Shown here in pieces: positions 7,015 to 7,435 of a DNA stretch of 7,435 nt. The notes beneath the pieces are model-generated. The model was given only the letters and a program-made list of their open reading frames with translations, did not search any database and was not told the origin of the DNA. Numbering within the stretch: the stretch's first letter is position 1; the number at the start of each line of letters is the position of its first letter. This DNA comes from Oscillospiraceae bacterium (GTDB lineage: Bacteria > Bacillota > Clostridia > Oscillospirales > Oscillospiraceae). The position numbers were made by a program, and so were the translations under genes. The DNA is taken from the NCBI GenBank assembly GCA_029065305.1, contig JAIEIQ010000131.1:1-7435 (forward strand), in the 5' to 3' direction.

Positions 7015-7044
7015 TGCACAATTTAGATGTCCAATAATTGTACA
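7015..7044. repeat. Imperfect inverted repeat upstream of the lipoprotein promoter
   Basis: Arms 7015-7023 and 7036-7044 pair at eight of nine positions (ACAATT/AATTGT at the centre) around 12 bases. It lies about 40 bases upstream of the -35, where an activator could bind. No family consensus was recognised. Confidence 0.35.
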
Positions 7045-7071
7045 GAATAGACCAATCTGGGGAGAAGGCCC

Positions 7072-7093
7072 AGGAAATGTCTTGACATTTTCT
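7072..7093. promoter_or_regulatory. Operator-like site 2, 22-base dyad over the -35 box
   Basis: Arms 7072-7081 and 7084-7093 pair at nine of ten positions around TT, including a perfect 7-base core AAATGTC/GACATTT. The core 7077-7088 is ATGT-CTTG-ACAT, the same architecture as sites 1 and 3. It contains the TTGACA -35 element, so binding would directly occlude polymerase. Confidence 0.7.
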
Positions 7094-7109
7094 CCATATG
7101 CGCTATACT
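7082..7109 (+). promoter_or_regulatory. Sigma-70-type promoter of the lipoprotein gene
   Basis: A perfect TTGACA -35 (7082-7087) and TATACT -10 (7104-7109) are separated by 16 bases. Transcription should start near 7116-7118, giving a leader of about 145 bases. The promoter is flanked and overlapped by operator-like dyads, so it is probably repressible. Confidence 0.82.
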
Positions 7110-7120
7110 ATGGTTAGGTT

Positions 7121-7137
7121 GAATGTTACTACATAGC
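7121..7137. promoter_or_regulatory. Operator-like site 3 (ATGT-TACT-ACAT)
   Basis: GAATGTTACTACATAGC matches site 1 at 16 of 17 bases, with dyad core 7123-7134. It lies just downstream of the predicted start of transcription of the lipoprotein gene, a classic repressor position. Its centre is 46 bases from that of site 2. Confidence 0.65.
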
Positions 7138-7259
7138 ATTATTACGGCAATGGCGTTCCCCAAACCGGAGGACCGCCCCCCGCGGACAAAACCGGCCCTG
7201 GAGGCTGTTTTTGTAGAGAATCACGAGAATCGCAACGATATTTTAAGGAGGAAAAAGAA

Positions 7260-7435
7260 ATGAAGAAAAGACTCATTGCACTGCTCCTCGCCCTGACGAT
7301 GGTTGGCGCCCTGCTGGCCGGCTGCGGCGGCAAGGACAACGCCCCCGGCGATACCCAGCAGCCCGCCGGTGATCAGCAGCCCAGCGAGCCCGCCGGCGAC
7401 ACGCAGAAGCCCGCCGACCCCGCTCCCGCTGATCC
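7260..7435 (+). CDS. Secreted lipoprotein, N-terminus only; possibly a transporter substrate-binding protein
   Basis: The first 58 codons are visible and the gene runs off the window. The start ATG follows AAGGAGG (7245-7251) at 8 bases. The N-terminus is a type II signal peptide: MKKR, a hydrophobic stretch of about 15 residues (LIALLLALTMVGALL), then the lipobox LAGC with Cys22 as the lipidated residue. After it comes a Gly/Asp/Gln/Pro-rich, low-complexity linker (GDTQQPAGDQQP and similar units), a common spacer in lipoproteins of gut Clostridia. No folded domain is reached. Solute-binding proteins of ABC or TRAP systems often look like this and would suit a catabolic cluster, but other surface lipoproteins do too. 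It is divergent from the dehydrogenase, has its own strong promoter and probably shares a regulator with it. Confidence 0.85.
   Translation, partial: MKKRLIALLLALTMVGALLAGCGGKDNAPGDTQQPAGDQQPSEPAGDTQKPADPAPAD

Larger units (their letters stand above)
6759..7259. other. Divergent intergenic control region
   Basis: About 500 bases lie between the - strand dehydrogenase and the + strand lipoprotein gene, and they are visibly richer in A/T than the genes, except for a GC-rich patch near 7160-7205. I see no convincing gene in it. It contains the two ribosome binding sites, a promoter for each flanking gene, three ATGT-N4-ACAT dyads, an imperfect inverted repeat at 7015-7044, a T-run at 6921-6927 beside short GC repeats, and a leader of roughly 145 bases before the lipoprotein gene. 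The stretch 6840-7010 holds nothing else I can assign. Confidence 0.7.

Noticed and set aside
6779..7117. A 112-codon + strand frame in the intergenic region
   Set aside because: It has a non-ATG start, no ribosome binding site, runs across predicted promoters and operator sites, and has no recognisable motif.
1..7435. CRISPR array, tRNA/rRNA gene or insertion sequence
   Set aside because: I saw no regularly spaced repeats, no cloverleaf-like segment and no transposase or terminal inverted repeats on reading both strands.

Overview
The window is GC-rich, with strong G/C preference at third codon positions, short intergenic gaps and clear AGGAGG-type ribosome binding sites. It contains six complete genes and two genes cut by the window edges. 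The best taxonomic clue is the epimerase at 3773-4657. It reads like the D-allulose/D-tagatose 3-epimerases of gut Clostridia and, from memory, most like the enzyme described from Flavonifractor plautii. A member of the Oscillospiraceae (Flavonifractor, Pseudoflavonifractor or Lawsonibacter type) is therefore the likely source. This is inference and was not searched.

Layout. Positions 1-5668 hold a tight + strand run of six genes that looks like one operon. In order they are: the C-terminus of a phosphotriesterase-family hydrolase, a divergent shikimate-dehydrogenase-like oxidoreductase, a D-isomer-specific 2-hydroxyacid dehydrogenase, an FGGY sugar kinase, the ketose 3-epimerase, and an SMP-30/gluconolactonase-type beta-propeller. 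Gaps are about 11-37 bases, and one Shine-Dalgarno overlaps the preceding stop codon. A strong hairpin at 5688-5717 ends the run. It also serves the convergent gene on the - strand, a zinc-dependent medium-chain dehydrogenase (5736-6758). A roughly 500-base AT-richer control region then separates this dehydrogenase from a divergent + strand gene. That gene encodes a lipoprotein (from 7260, cut by the window end), possibly the binding protein of an uptake system.

How the genes may work together. The set looks like a catabolic module for an unusual sugar, polyol or sugar acid: uptake lipoprotein, oxidation of a hydroxyl, lactone opening, C3 epimerisation of a ketose, kinase entry into central metabolism, and further 2-hydroxyacid or cyclic-acid oxidoreductases. 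The substrate cannot be read from sequence. A free ketose epimerised at C3 and then phosphorylated by the FGGY kinase is the part best supported by the families.

The most interesting non-coding signal is a set of three ATGT-N4-ACAT dyads in the divergent control region (6803-6814, 7077-7088, 7123-7134). Each lies on or just beside a predicted promoter element. I found no other copy in the window. They look like operators of one regulator, not encoded here, that would couple the dehydrogenase to the lipoprotein gene.
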